Assembly: GCA_949292025.1 (NCBI GenBank)
Contig: CASEYC010000055.1
Span: 1-39,960, forward strand
DNA: 39,960 nucleotides
Source: an uncultured Bacteroides sp.
GTDB lineage: Bacteria; Bacteroidota; Bacteroidia; Bacteroidales; Bacteroidaceae
Direction of reading: 5' to 3'
In this document: positions 33,774 to 39,960 of the stretch, one piece after another
Numbering within the stretch: the first letter of the stretch is position 1
How the letters are laid out: each line of letters begins with the position of its first letter
Translations under genes and position numbers: made by a program
Notes under the pieces: generated by a model
What the model was told of the DNA's origin: nothing
Database searches by the model: none
The model's input: the letters and a program-made list of their open reading frames with translations, nothing else

Positions 33774-36700
33774 TTATTCACCATGTGCCCGAGGGGGCAT
33801 CACCCGCTCCTCTATCGCCTGGAAGACGATGAACAGCGCGGGCACGGCGAAGAGCAGGGCCAGGGTGCCGACAATCATGCCACCCACGACGCCCGTGCCC
33901 AAGGAGACATTGCCATTGGCACCCGCCCCGCTGGCGAAGACCAGGGGCAACATGCCGATGACCATGCAGAGCACCGTCATCAGGATGGGGCGCAGACGGA
34001 CAGAGGCGGCGGACAGGGCGGCCTGGGCCAACGTCATGCCCTGGCGGCGGCGCGTGGCGGCATACTCGGTGATGAGGATGGCCGTCTTGGCCAGCAGGCC
34101 GATGAGCATGATAAGGCCCGTCTGCATGTAGATGTTGTTCTCCAGCCCGCACGTCTTGCTCAGGGCGAAGCTGCCCAACAGGCCGAAAGGCACACTGAGC
34201 ATCACGGCGAGGGGGACGAACAGGCTTTCGTAGAGCGCACATAATATAAGGTAGACAAAGACAATGCAGACGACGAAGACGATGATGGTGTTCGACCCGC
34301 TGCCCGCCTCCTCGCGGGTGATGCCGCTGTACTCGTAGCCGTAGCCCACGGGGAGCGTCTGCCGCGCCACTTCCTCCACGGCACGGATGACGTCGCCGCT
34401 GCTGAAGCCCTCGTTCATCATGGCGTTCACCTGGATGGAACTATAGAGGTTGAAGCGGGTGAGCGTCTCCGGGCCGTATGTCTTGGTCAGGGTGACGAAC
34501 TGGCCGATGGGAGCCATATCGCCCGACGAGGTGCGGACAAACATGTTGTCCAGGGCATCCGTGTCGAGGCGGAAGTCCTTGCGGGCTTGCACATAGACGC
34601 GGTAGAGCTTGGAGAAGCGGTTGAAGTTCGACGCATAGTTGCCACCGATGTAGCCGGACATCACACTGAGCACATCGCTGGGCGAGACGCCCATGCGCTC
34701 GCACCGGGCGGCGTCCACGTCCACGCGGTATTGCGGGAACTTGGTGTCGAAGGTGGTGTAGGCCATCTGTATCTCCGGCCGTTGGTTGAGGGCGGCGATG
34801 AAGCGGTCGGTATGCTCCTTCAGGGTGTTGATGTCGCCCCCGGCACGGTCCTGCACATAAAGCTCCACGCCGCTGCCCGTGCTGTAGCCCATGATGGTGG
34901 GCTGGGCGAAGGCGAATATCTTGACACTATGCACATCCGCCGTGCGGCGGTATATCTCGCTGATGACGGCGTTGATGTTGTCCTCCCCGGAGGGGCGGTC
35001 GTCCCAGTTCTTCAGCTTGATGATGAGCATGCCGCCGCTGGGTGCCTGCCCGCCCATCATGCTGAAGCCCGACACGTTGGAGTACCGCTCTATCTGCGGG
35101 ATGTCCTTGACGCACGCCTCCACTTCGGCCATCGCATTCACCGTCTGGTGCAGGCTGCTGCCCGGCGGGGTGGTGACGTTGACGAAGACGGTGCCCATGT
35201 CCTCGTCGGGCACCAAGCCGGTCTTGGTGGTCTTCATCAGCACGGCCAGCAGGATGACGGACAGGATGATGCCCGCACCCACCAGCCACTTGCGGCTGAA
35301 GAACCATGTCACCCCGCCCTTGTACTTCAGCAACAAGCGGTTGAACGAAGCCTCGAAGGCGCGGTGGAAGCGGCTGGAGAAGCTGAGCTTTTCGCCCGTG
35401 GCGGCATCGGCGTGCGGCGTCATGATGAGGGCGCAGAGCGCGGGGCTGAGCGTCAGGGCATTGACGGCAGACAATCCCACGGCCACCGCCATCGTCAGGC
35501 CGAACTGCATATAGAACGTGCCGCTCGTGCCGCCCATGAAGGACGTGGGGATGAACACCGCCATAAAGACCAAAGACGTAGTGACAATGGCCGCCGCAAT
35601 GCCGTCCATGGCCCGCGTGGTGGCCAGATAGGGCGAGCGCTCGCCGTCGTCGAACTGCGCCTGCACCGCCTCCACCACCACGATGGCATCGTCCACCACC
35701 GTGCCGATGACCAGCACCAGGGCGAAGAGCGTCAGCAGGTTCAGACTGAAGCCCGCGATGTAGAGGAAGGCGAACGTGCCCACTAAGGAAACAATGACTG
35801 AGATGGCGGGGATAACGGTGGAGCGTACGCTTTGCAGGAACACATACACTACCAGAATGACGAGGATGATGGCCTCCACCAGCGTCTTCACCACCTCGTG
35901 GATGGAGGCGTCCAAGAAGTCCTTGGTACTCATCAGGTCTACCAGCACCAGACCCTTGGGGAGTTCCTTGCGCACTTCCTCCATCAGCTTGTCTATCTCG
36001 GTGATAATCTCGTTGGCGTTCGACCCGGCCGTCTGCGAGACCATCGCCGTGGCACCGGGATGGCCGGACACTTCGCTGTTGTAGCCGTAGCTCTGTGCGC
36101 CCAGTTCTATCTCGGCGATGTCCTTCAGGCGCAACACCTCGCCGCTGTCCAGGGACTTGATGACGATGTTGCCGAACTCCTCGGAGGTCTCGTAGCGTCC
36201 CCGGTACTTCAGGGCATACTGGAAAGTGTTCTCCGAGTCCTCGCCCAAGGTGCCGGTGGCGGCCTCCACGTTCTGCTCGCCCAGCACGGCGGTGACATCC
36301 GACGGCATCAGCCCGTACTGTGCCATGCGTTGCGGGTTGAGCCAGATGCGCATGGCATAGTCGCCGCCCATCACATTGACGTTGCCCACGCCGCTGATGC
36401 GCGACAGGCGCGGCTCGATGTTTATCTTGAAGTAGTTGTTGATGAAGGTCTGGTCGTAGTCGTCGTTGGGCGCGTAGAGGGCCAGGATTTTCAACTGGCT
36501 GTTCTGCCGCTTCTCCACAGTGACACCAATCTTGGTTACTTCGGCGGGCAGCAGTCCCTCGGCCTCGCCCACCTTGTTCTTCACGTTGACGGTGGCCATG
36601 TCCGGGTCGGTGCCCTGCTTGAAGTAGACGGTGATGTCGCCCGCGCCGGTGTTGGTGGAAGTGGACGTCATGTAGGTCATGTTCTCCACGCCGTTGATGG

Positions 36701-36905
36701 CCTCCTCCAGGGGGACGACCACGGACTTCTGCACCGTCTCGGCATTGGCGCCGGTATAGGTGGTGGACACGCGGATGGTGGGCGGCGCGATGTCCGGATA
36801 TTGTTCCATCGGCAGGTTGGTCAAGCCGATAAGCCCCACCAGTAGGATAAGTGCGGAGATGACGCACGACAGGATGGGGCGGTCTATAAATAGTTTCAGC
36901 TTCAT
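33774..36905 (-). CDS. RND efflux pump, HAE1 (AcrB-like) family
   Basis: This is a 1043-residue inner-membrane pump of full length. It starts MKLKLFIDRPILSCVISALILLVG and has the NLPMEQYPDIAPP motif after the first helix. Proton-relay residues are present: the Asp pair in GTVVDDAIVVVEAV (helix 4) and the Lys in GLLAKTAILITEYA (helix 10). Two large periplasmic loops and the usual 12-helix pattern are seen. It exports hydrophobic compounds, drugs or bile-salt-like detergents using the proton gradient, with the adaptor upstream and the duct downstream. The substrate is not predictable. Confidence 0.95.
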   Translation of the reverse strand: MKLKLFIDRPILSCVISALILLVGLIGLTNLPMEQYPDIAPPTIRVSTTYTGANAETVQKSVVVPLEEAINGVENMTYMTSTSTNTGAGDITVYFKQGTDPDMATVNVKNKVGEAEGLLPAEVTKIGVTVEKRQNSQLKILALYAPNDDYDQTFINNYFKINIEPRLSRISGVGNVNVMGGDYAMRIWLNPQRMAQYGLMPSDVTAVLGEQNVEAATGTLGEDSENTFQYALKYRGRYETSEEFGNIVIKSLDSGEVLRLKDIAEIELGAQSYGYNSEVSGHPGATAMVSQTAGSNANEIITEIDKLMEEVRKELPKGLVLVDLMSTKDFLDASIHEVVKTLVEAIILVILVVYVFLQSVRSTVIPAISVIVSLVGTFAFLYIAGFSLNLLTLFALVLVIGTVVDDAIVVVEAVQAQFDDGERSPYLATTRAMDGIAAAIVTTSLVFMAVFIPTSFMGGTSGTFYMQFGLTMAVAVGLSAVNALTLSPALCALIMTPHADAATGEKLSFSSRFHRAFEASFNRLLLKYKGGVTWFFSRKWLVGAGIILSVILLAVLMKTTKTGLVPDEDMGTVFVNVTTPPGSSLHQTVNAMAEVEACVKDIPQIERYSNVSGFSMMGGQAPSGGMLIIKLKNWDDRPSGEDNINAVISEIYRRTADVHSVKIFAFAQPTIMGYSTGSGVELYVQDRAGGDINTLKEHTDRFIAALNQRPEIQMAYTTFDTKFPQYRVDVDAARCERMGVSPSDVLSVMSGYIGGNYASNFNRFSKLYRVYVQARKDFRLDTDALDNMFVRTSSGDMAPIGQFVTLTKTYGPETLTRFNLYSSIQVNAMMNEGFSSGDVIRAVEEVARQTLPVGYGYEYSGITREEAGSGSNTIIVFVVCIVFVYLILCALYESLFVPLAVMLSVPFGLLGSFALSKTCGLENNIYMQTGLIMLIGLLAKTAILITEYAATRRRQGMTLAQAALSAASVRLRPILMTVLCMVIGMLPLVFASGAGANGNVSLGTGVVGGMIVGTLALLFAVPALFIVFQAIEERVMPPRAHGE

Positions 36906-36956
36906 TACTTTCTCTGATTATAAATGATTCATTCGTTTTTCAGCAAGGGAAGTTTT

Positions 36957-37075
36957 GTTTCATGGCTATGAAACACTTTGTTTCATGGCTACGAAACACT
37001 TTGTTTCATGGCTACGAAACATTGTGTTTCATGGCTACGAAACACTTTGTTTCCGAACCAGAAACACTTTGTTTC
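36957..37075. repeat. Tandem array F: 23-bp hairpin units inside the efflux operon
   Basis: GTTTC-headed units start at 36957, 36980, 37003, 37026, 37049 and 37071 (period 23, once 22). Unit 1 is a perfect hairpin, GTTTCAT-ggct-ATGAAAC; units 2-4 have GTTTCAT-ggct-ACGAAAC; unit 5 has GTTTC-cgaacca-GAAAC; the last is a partial copy touching the adaptor gene's stop codon. The array ends 51 bp before the pump gene's start. Confidence 0.92.
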
Positions 37076-37078
37076 AAG

Positions 37079-38176
37079 CTAAGGAACAATCGCGGTTCCC
37101 TCCTGCAGCAGTCCGGCCCCTTCGGCCACGATGACATCGTCCGCCTGCAAGCCGCTCTCCACGATGTATTCTTGCCCGTCGTTGACGGGGAAGACTGAGA
37201 CTTGGGTCGAGGTGGCCCTGCCGTCCACTACCTTATATACAAATACCCTGTCCTGTATCTCGTAGGTGGCCTCCTGCGGCACCACCAGCACGCTGTCCCG
37301 CCGGTAAGGCACCACGACCGTGGCACTGCCCCCGTTGCGCAGCATTCCCTCCGGATTGGGAAAGGTGGCACGCAGGCTGACGGCTCCCGTGGAGGTGTCG
37401 ATGGTGCCGCTGATGGCGTCTATCTTCCCCTTGTGGGCGTATGGTTGGCCGTCGCTGAGATGAAGCTCCACGGCGGGCATCTGCCGCAGGGCCTCGTCGG
37501 ACGTGCCGTATTGGCGCACGAGGGCCAGCACCTGGCTCTCGGTCAGGGAGAAGTAGACGTACATCTCCTCGTCGTCGCTCACCGTGGTCAGCGGGGTGGC
37601 GATGGAGGAGCTGACCAAGGCGCCCACGCGGTAAGGTATCATACCCGACACACCGTCCACGGGACTCTTCACTTCCGTATAGGAGAGGTCGTTGCGGGCG
37701 GAGGTCTCTTGGGCTTGGGCCTGCGCCAGGGCGGCTTCGGCTTCCAGCAGGGCGTTCTTGGCCGTCTGCAGGTCGAAGGCCGACACTACCTTATTATTAT
37801 AGAGCGTCTCCTTGCTGTTCGCCGTCATGCGGGCGGTGGCCACGGAGGCCTCGGCGCTCTTCACGTTGGCTTCGGCGGTCTGCAAGGCCGCCCGGTAGGG
37901 CACTTGGTCGATGACGAACAACGTCTGCCCCTTGCGCACCGGGGCGCCCTCGTCGATACATACCTCGGTGATGGTGCCGCCCACCTGCGGACGTATCTCC
38001 ACGCTCTGCCTGCCCTCCACGGTGGCGGTGTATTGGCGCGTCAGGACGCGGTCTGTCGGCGCGAGGGTCAGGGTTTTGTACTGTGTCCCGCCCGGTTGTT
38101 GCGGGGCATCCTTGCAAGCGGCAAACCCCATCAGGCACAGGGCGCAAAGGCTTGCCGACTGAAATAATCTCTTCAT
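37079..38176 (-). CDS. RND efflux periplasmic adaptor (HlyD/AcrA family) lipoprotein
   Basis: This is a 365-residue protein from the ATG at 38176 (MKRLFQSASLCALCLMGFAAC), with lipobox FAAC. Order: barrel-sandwich/lipoyl half (VEIRPQVGGTITEVCIDEGAPVRKGQTLFVID), a helical hairpin rich in Ala and Glu (about 105-170: ANVKSAEASVATARM to ALLEAEAALAQAQAQ), the second lipoyl half (YTEVKSPVDGVSG), a beta-barrel, and a membrane-proximal end (VFVYKVVDGRATSTQV). It joins the inner-membrane pump to the outer-membrane duct. It is the first gene of the three-gene operon; a longer start at 38197 is less likely. Confidence 0.93.
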   Translation of the reverse strand: MKRLFQSASLCALCLMGFAACKDAPQQPGGTQYKTLTLAPTDRVLTRQYTATVEGRQSVEIRPQVGGTITEVCIDEGAPVRKGQTLFVIDQVPYRAALQTAEANVKSAEASVATARMTANSKETLYNNKVVSAFDLQTAKNALLEAEAALAQAQAQETSARNDLSYTEVKSPVDGVSGMIPYRVGALVSSSIATPLTTVSDDEEMYVYFSLTESQVLALVRQYGTSDEALRQMPAVELHLSDGQPYAHKGKIDAISGTIDTSTGAVSLRATFPNPEGMLRNGGSATVVVPYRRDSVLVVPQEATYEIQDRVFVYKVVDGRATSTQVSVFPVNDGQEYIVESGLQADDVIVAEGAGLLQEGTAIVP

Positions 38177-38210
38177 ACTTACCATCTGATTTATCATTGA
38201 GTTTTGGGCG

Positions 38211-38218
38211 CAAAGGTA
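38211..38218 (-). promoter_or_regulatory. -7 box of the efflux operon
   Basis: Minus-strand TACCTTTG (TAnnTTTG), 34 bp before the adaptor ATG at 38176. No TTTG lies at the normal distance upstream; instead a direct repeat begins 24 bp further on, as expected for an activator-dependent promoter. Confidence 0.55.
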
Positions 38219-38242
38219 CGGGGCATCGCGCGGGCGGCCCTT

Positions 38243-38275
38243 GTCCGAATCCGGCTGCGATTGGTCTGAATCCGG
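38243..38275. promoter_or_regulatory. Probable AraC-type operator between efflux operon and regulator
   Basis: GTCCGAATCCGG (38243-38254) and GTCTGAATCCGG (38264-38275) match in 11 of 12 bases at a spacing of 21 bp. Direct half-sites two helical turns apart are the usual target of AraC-family proteins, and the gene for one lies 100 bp away, divergent from the efflux operon. The repeat ends just upstream of the efflux -7 box. Confidence 0.6.
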
Positions 38276-38345
38276 GCGTTATCATTCTTTTGCTTTAAGT
38301 GTATTAAGAAGATGGAAAAGGCTTTCCGCGCCGGAGGCATTGCCG

Positions 38346-38353
38346 TATCTTTA
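38346..38353 (+). promoter_or_regulatory. Possible -7 box for the AraC-type regulator
   Basis: TATCTTTA fits TAnnTTTG in 7 of 8 places, 20 bp before the ATG at 38374, with CTTTC about 19 bp upstream. Confidence 0.35.
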
Positions 38354-38373
38354 CGCCCGTAATGTTATGAAGT

Positions 38374-39312
38374 ATGAAGATAGAAGACGAACTTAGGATA
38401 TGGTTGAAGGAGGCACGGATGGAAGGCGACGGGCAGGTTGATGTGGCGGCGTATGACAACAACCTGGCCATGGCGCATATACAGGGCCGTACGCTCCGCC
38501 TGGGAAATCCTGATGTGGAGAAGTGTCCCCACCTCTTCCTGCTGATGCACCGTGGCGAACTGCACCTGACGGTCAACGGCGACCGCATCGGCTTCGAAGA
38601 ACCCGCCTACGTGGACTTCCTGCGAAACTCGCGGTGGGAGGACGTGGTGCTGACCGGAGGCTTCGACGCCCACCTCGTGATGGCCGAGCAAAGCTTCTTC
38701 ATGGAAAGCACCTGGGCGATGCGCGACAAGATAACGGACGGCATGCAACACTTTGCCCAAGCCCCTTTCACAACTTGGGACGAGGCCACCGCCCGTCGTG
38801 TCCGGCTGCTGTCCGAGCTGATTTACGACCTGCTGGCAGGGGAAAGGAGGCCTTTCCTCCGCGAACAGTTGCAAGCCTTGGCCTGCGCCTGGCAATACGA
38901 GATGTGGAACACCTTCTACCGGCAGAACCAGCACCGGCGCACGGCGGGCGACGCGCATTGGCACGACATCACCTCGCACTTCTTCTACCTGGCCCAAACC
39001 CATTGCCGTGAGCAGCACGAAGTGTCGTGGTATGCCCGGCAGATAGGCGTCTCGCCCGACACCCTCTCCGCCACCCTGAAGCGGACACGCGGACGCACGG
39101 CAGGCAGCATCCTGACGTCCCTGCTTGTCCGTGAAGCCAAAGTCTGCCTGCGCAACCCGTCCCTCTCCGTGCAGCAGGTGGCCGAGACGCTGGGCTTCAG
39201 CGACCAGTCGGCCTTCGGGAAGTTCTTCAAGCGGGAGTGCGGGGTGTCGCCCGTGCAGTACAAAAAAGAAGCCCAATCTGGAGAAAAACAAGAAAATAAT
39301 CACTATACCTGA
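38374..39312 (+). CDS. AraC-family transcriptional regulator
   Basis: This is a 312-residue protein. The N-terminal 190 residues look like a cupin-type sensing domain (GRTLRLGNPDVEKCPHLFLLMHRGELHLTVNG). The C-terminal 100 residues hold the two AraC helix-turn-helices: SWYARQIGVSPDTLSATLKRT and VQQVAETLGFSDQSAFGKFFKRECGVSPVQY. It is divergent from the RND efflux operon and the gap has a two-half-site direct repeat, so it probably controls that operon, perhaps in response to a pump substrate. Whether it activates or represses is not shown. Confidence 0.9.
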   Translation: MKIEDELRIWLKEARMEGDGQVDVAAYDNNLAMAHIQGRTLRLGNPDVEKCPHLFLLMHRGELHLTVNGDRIGFEEPAYVDFLRNSRWEDVVLTGGFDAHLVMAEQSFFMESTWAMRDKITDGMQHFAQAPFTTWDEATARRVRLLSELIYDLLAGERRPFLREQLQALACAWQYEMWNTFYRQNQHRRTAGDAHWHDITSHFFYLAQTHCREQHEVSWYARQIGVSPDTLSATLKRTRGRTAGSILTSLLVREAKVCLRNPSLSVQQVAETLGFSDQSAFGKFFKRECGVSPVQYKKEAQSGEKQENNHYT

Positions 39313-39326
39313 AAAATTTCCTCACT

Positions 39327-39360
39327 TTTGCTTGCATTTCAAAGAAAAGCATTACTTTTG
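39327..39360 (+). promoter_or_regulatory. Promoter of the pheA leader
   Basis: TTTG (39327-39330) and TACTTTTG (39353-39360) fit the Bacteroidetes promoter, with a spacing of 22 bp, slightly long. The leader-peptide ATG lies 28 bp downstream. Confidence 0.6.
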
Positions 39361-39388
39361 TCCCGTGAATTAACAAGAACAGGAACTT

Positions 39389-39475
39389 ATGAAGTCATTC
39401 AACTTTGCATACTACTTCTTCTTTTACTTTTACTTTAGCCACAAAGTAGAGCGGGAGTTTGTATGTGTCAAGTGA
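39389..39475 (+). CDS. pheL: Phe/Tyr-rich leader peptide of pheA
   Basis: This 28-codon reading frame (ATG at 39389, TGA at 39473) encodes a peptide with eight Phe and four Tyr. The run from residue 8 reads YYFFFYFYF. Such a density of Phe codons just before a hairpin terminator and the gene for prephenate dehydratase is the classical picture of amino-acid attenuation. Low charged Phe-tRNA would stall ribosomes on the run and let the downstream gene be transcribed. Its GAGCGGGA codons (Glu-Arg-Glu, about 39449-39456) double as the antiterminator arm. The peptide itself need have no function. Confidence 0.85.
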   Translation: MKSFNFAYYFFFYFYFSHKVEREFVCVK

Positions 39476-39520
39476 CAGTGACGCTTAAGAACCAAGGACA
39501 ATGAATCAAGCAACGATATG

Positions 39521-39555
39521 AATCCCGCTCCTGCACCAAGGAAGCGGGATTTTTT
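39521..39555 (+). terminator. Attenuator terminator before pheA
   Basis: AATCCCGCT (39521-39529) pairs perfectly with AGCGGGATT (39543-39551), followed by a T-run to 39555. The 5' arm can instead pair with AGCGGGA at 39450-39456 inside the leader peptide gene, giving the alternative antiterminator. The terminator lies 22 bp before the pheA ATG. Confidence 0.9.
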
Positions 39556-39577
39556 GTTATAGACACATAAGGTATAT

Positions 39578-39960
39578 ATGAAACGAATAGCCATCCAAGG
39601 AACACTGGGTTCCTACCACGACATCGCCGCCCACAAGTATTTCGAGGGCGAGGACATCGAACTCATCTGCTGCGCCACGTTCGAGGAGGTGTTCGGCGCC
39701 ATCAAGGAGGACAGCCGCACCATCGGGATGCTGGCCATCGAGAACACCATAGCGGGCAGCCTGCTGCACAACTACGAACTGCTGCGACAGAGCGGCACGC
39801 AGATAGTGGGCGAATACAAGCTGCGCATCAGCCACAGCTTCGTCTGCCTGCCCGAGGACGATTGGAGCAACATCGTCGAAGTACACTCCCACCCCATCGC
39901 ACTGATGCAGTGCCGCGAGTTCCTCACCCGTCACCCGCACATCAAGGTGGTGGAAGGCGA
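39578..39960 (+). CDS. pheA: Prephenate dehydratase, N-terminal part (partial)
   Basis: The first 127 codons are in the window and the frame runs off the end. MKRIAIQGTLGSYHDIAAHKYF is the usual start of prephenate dehydratase, and GMLAIENTIAGSLLHNYELL contains the conserved ENT/S-I-x-G loop. The enzyme turns prephenate into phenylpyruvate in Phe synthesis. There is no chorismate mutase domain before it, so this is the monofunctional form; the ACT regulatory domain would lie beyond the window. The attenuator upstream supports the function independently. Confidence 0.93.
   Translation, partial: MKRIAIQGTLGSYHDIAAHKYFEGEDIELICCATFEEVFGAIKEDSRTIGMLAIENTIAGSLLHNYELLRQSGTQIVGEYKLRISHSFVCLPEDDWSNIVEVHSHPIALMQCREFLTRHPHIKVVEG

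Noticed and set aside
34927-36867. 646-codon frame inside the RND pump gene
   Set aside because: A frameshifted reading of the same strand as the pump, with no motif; the pump frame is intact throughout.
33641-37075. Arrays E and F as ordinary rho-independent terminators
   Set aside because: Hairpins are short, repeated, and lack T-runs; they lie inside one operon whose three products must be made together.
9043-37080. The tandem arrays as CRISPR arrays
   Set aside because: Units are contiguous with no unique spacers of 30 bp or so, unit sequence differs at each locus, and no cas genes are in the window.
36962-37198. Open frame reading through array F on the plus strand
   Set aside because: It only translates the tandem repeats and then the antisense of the adaptor gene.

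Overview
The window looks like chromosome from a Bacteroidales bacterium, probably Bacteroidaceae. The main signs are a SusC/SusD pair next to a hybrid two-component regulator, a BspA-type leucine-rich repeat protein, a DUF4827 lipoprotein, a NodT/HAE1/HlyD efflux operon, and many promoters with the Bacteroidetes -7 box TAnnTTTG. The coding DNA is fairly GC-rich for that group. The species cannot be fixed from this sequence. No rRNA, tRNA, CRISPR array or intact insertion sequence was seen.

Layout. Bases 1-3490 are an accessory, partly decayed region: the end of a BspA-like protein, a small basic protein, an unknown lipoprotein followed by a copy of the small protein's tail, a DUF3791 gene with a broken DUF3990 partner and a second DUF3791 scrap, a Fic-domain protein with operator-like repeats in its promoter, and the tail of a MATE transporter. 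Bases 3497-15452 are mostly housekeeping: a TPR protein facing a DUF4827-glmM pair, a HigBA-type toxin-antitoxin pair, nrnA, and a minus-strand run tsaC-clcA-fmt-rpe-comEC. Bases 15614-26193 form a nutrient-uptake locus: hybrid sensor/regulator, SusC, SusD and a surface-binding lipoprotein, with no degradative enzyme. Bases 26584-32085 hold recJ-recQ, a second TPR protein and an endonuclease/exonuclease/phosphatase-fold lipoprotein. Bases 32182-39312 hold a three-gene RND efflux operon and a divergent AraC-type regulator. The window ends in prephenate dehydratase behind a Phe/Tyr-rich leader peptide and an attenuator.

The most unusual feature is a family of six intergenic tandem arrays (9043-9140, 12946-13035, 19599-19686, 26266-26357, 33641-33746, 36957-37075). 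Each has its own sequence but the same build: about four to six contiguous units of 22-24 bp, in four cases with each unit an inverted repeat. All six lie between genes that point the same way, and five begin within about 35 bp of the upstream gene's stop codon. None is in the convergent or divergent gaps of the window. Two lie inside the efflux operon.

Other regulatory signals are readable. A 15-bp direct repeat with 21-bp spacing lies before susC (likely site of the hybrid regulator). A 12-bp direct repeat with 21-bp spacing lies between the efflux operon and its AraC-type regulator. An ATTCACCGAAT-type repeat sits between the promoter boxes of the Fic gene. A full attenuation leader precedes pheA.
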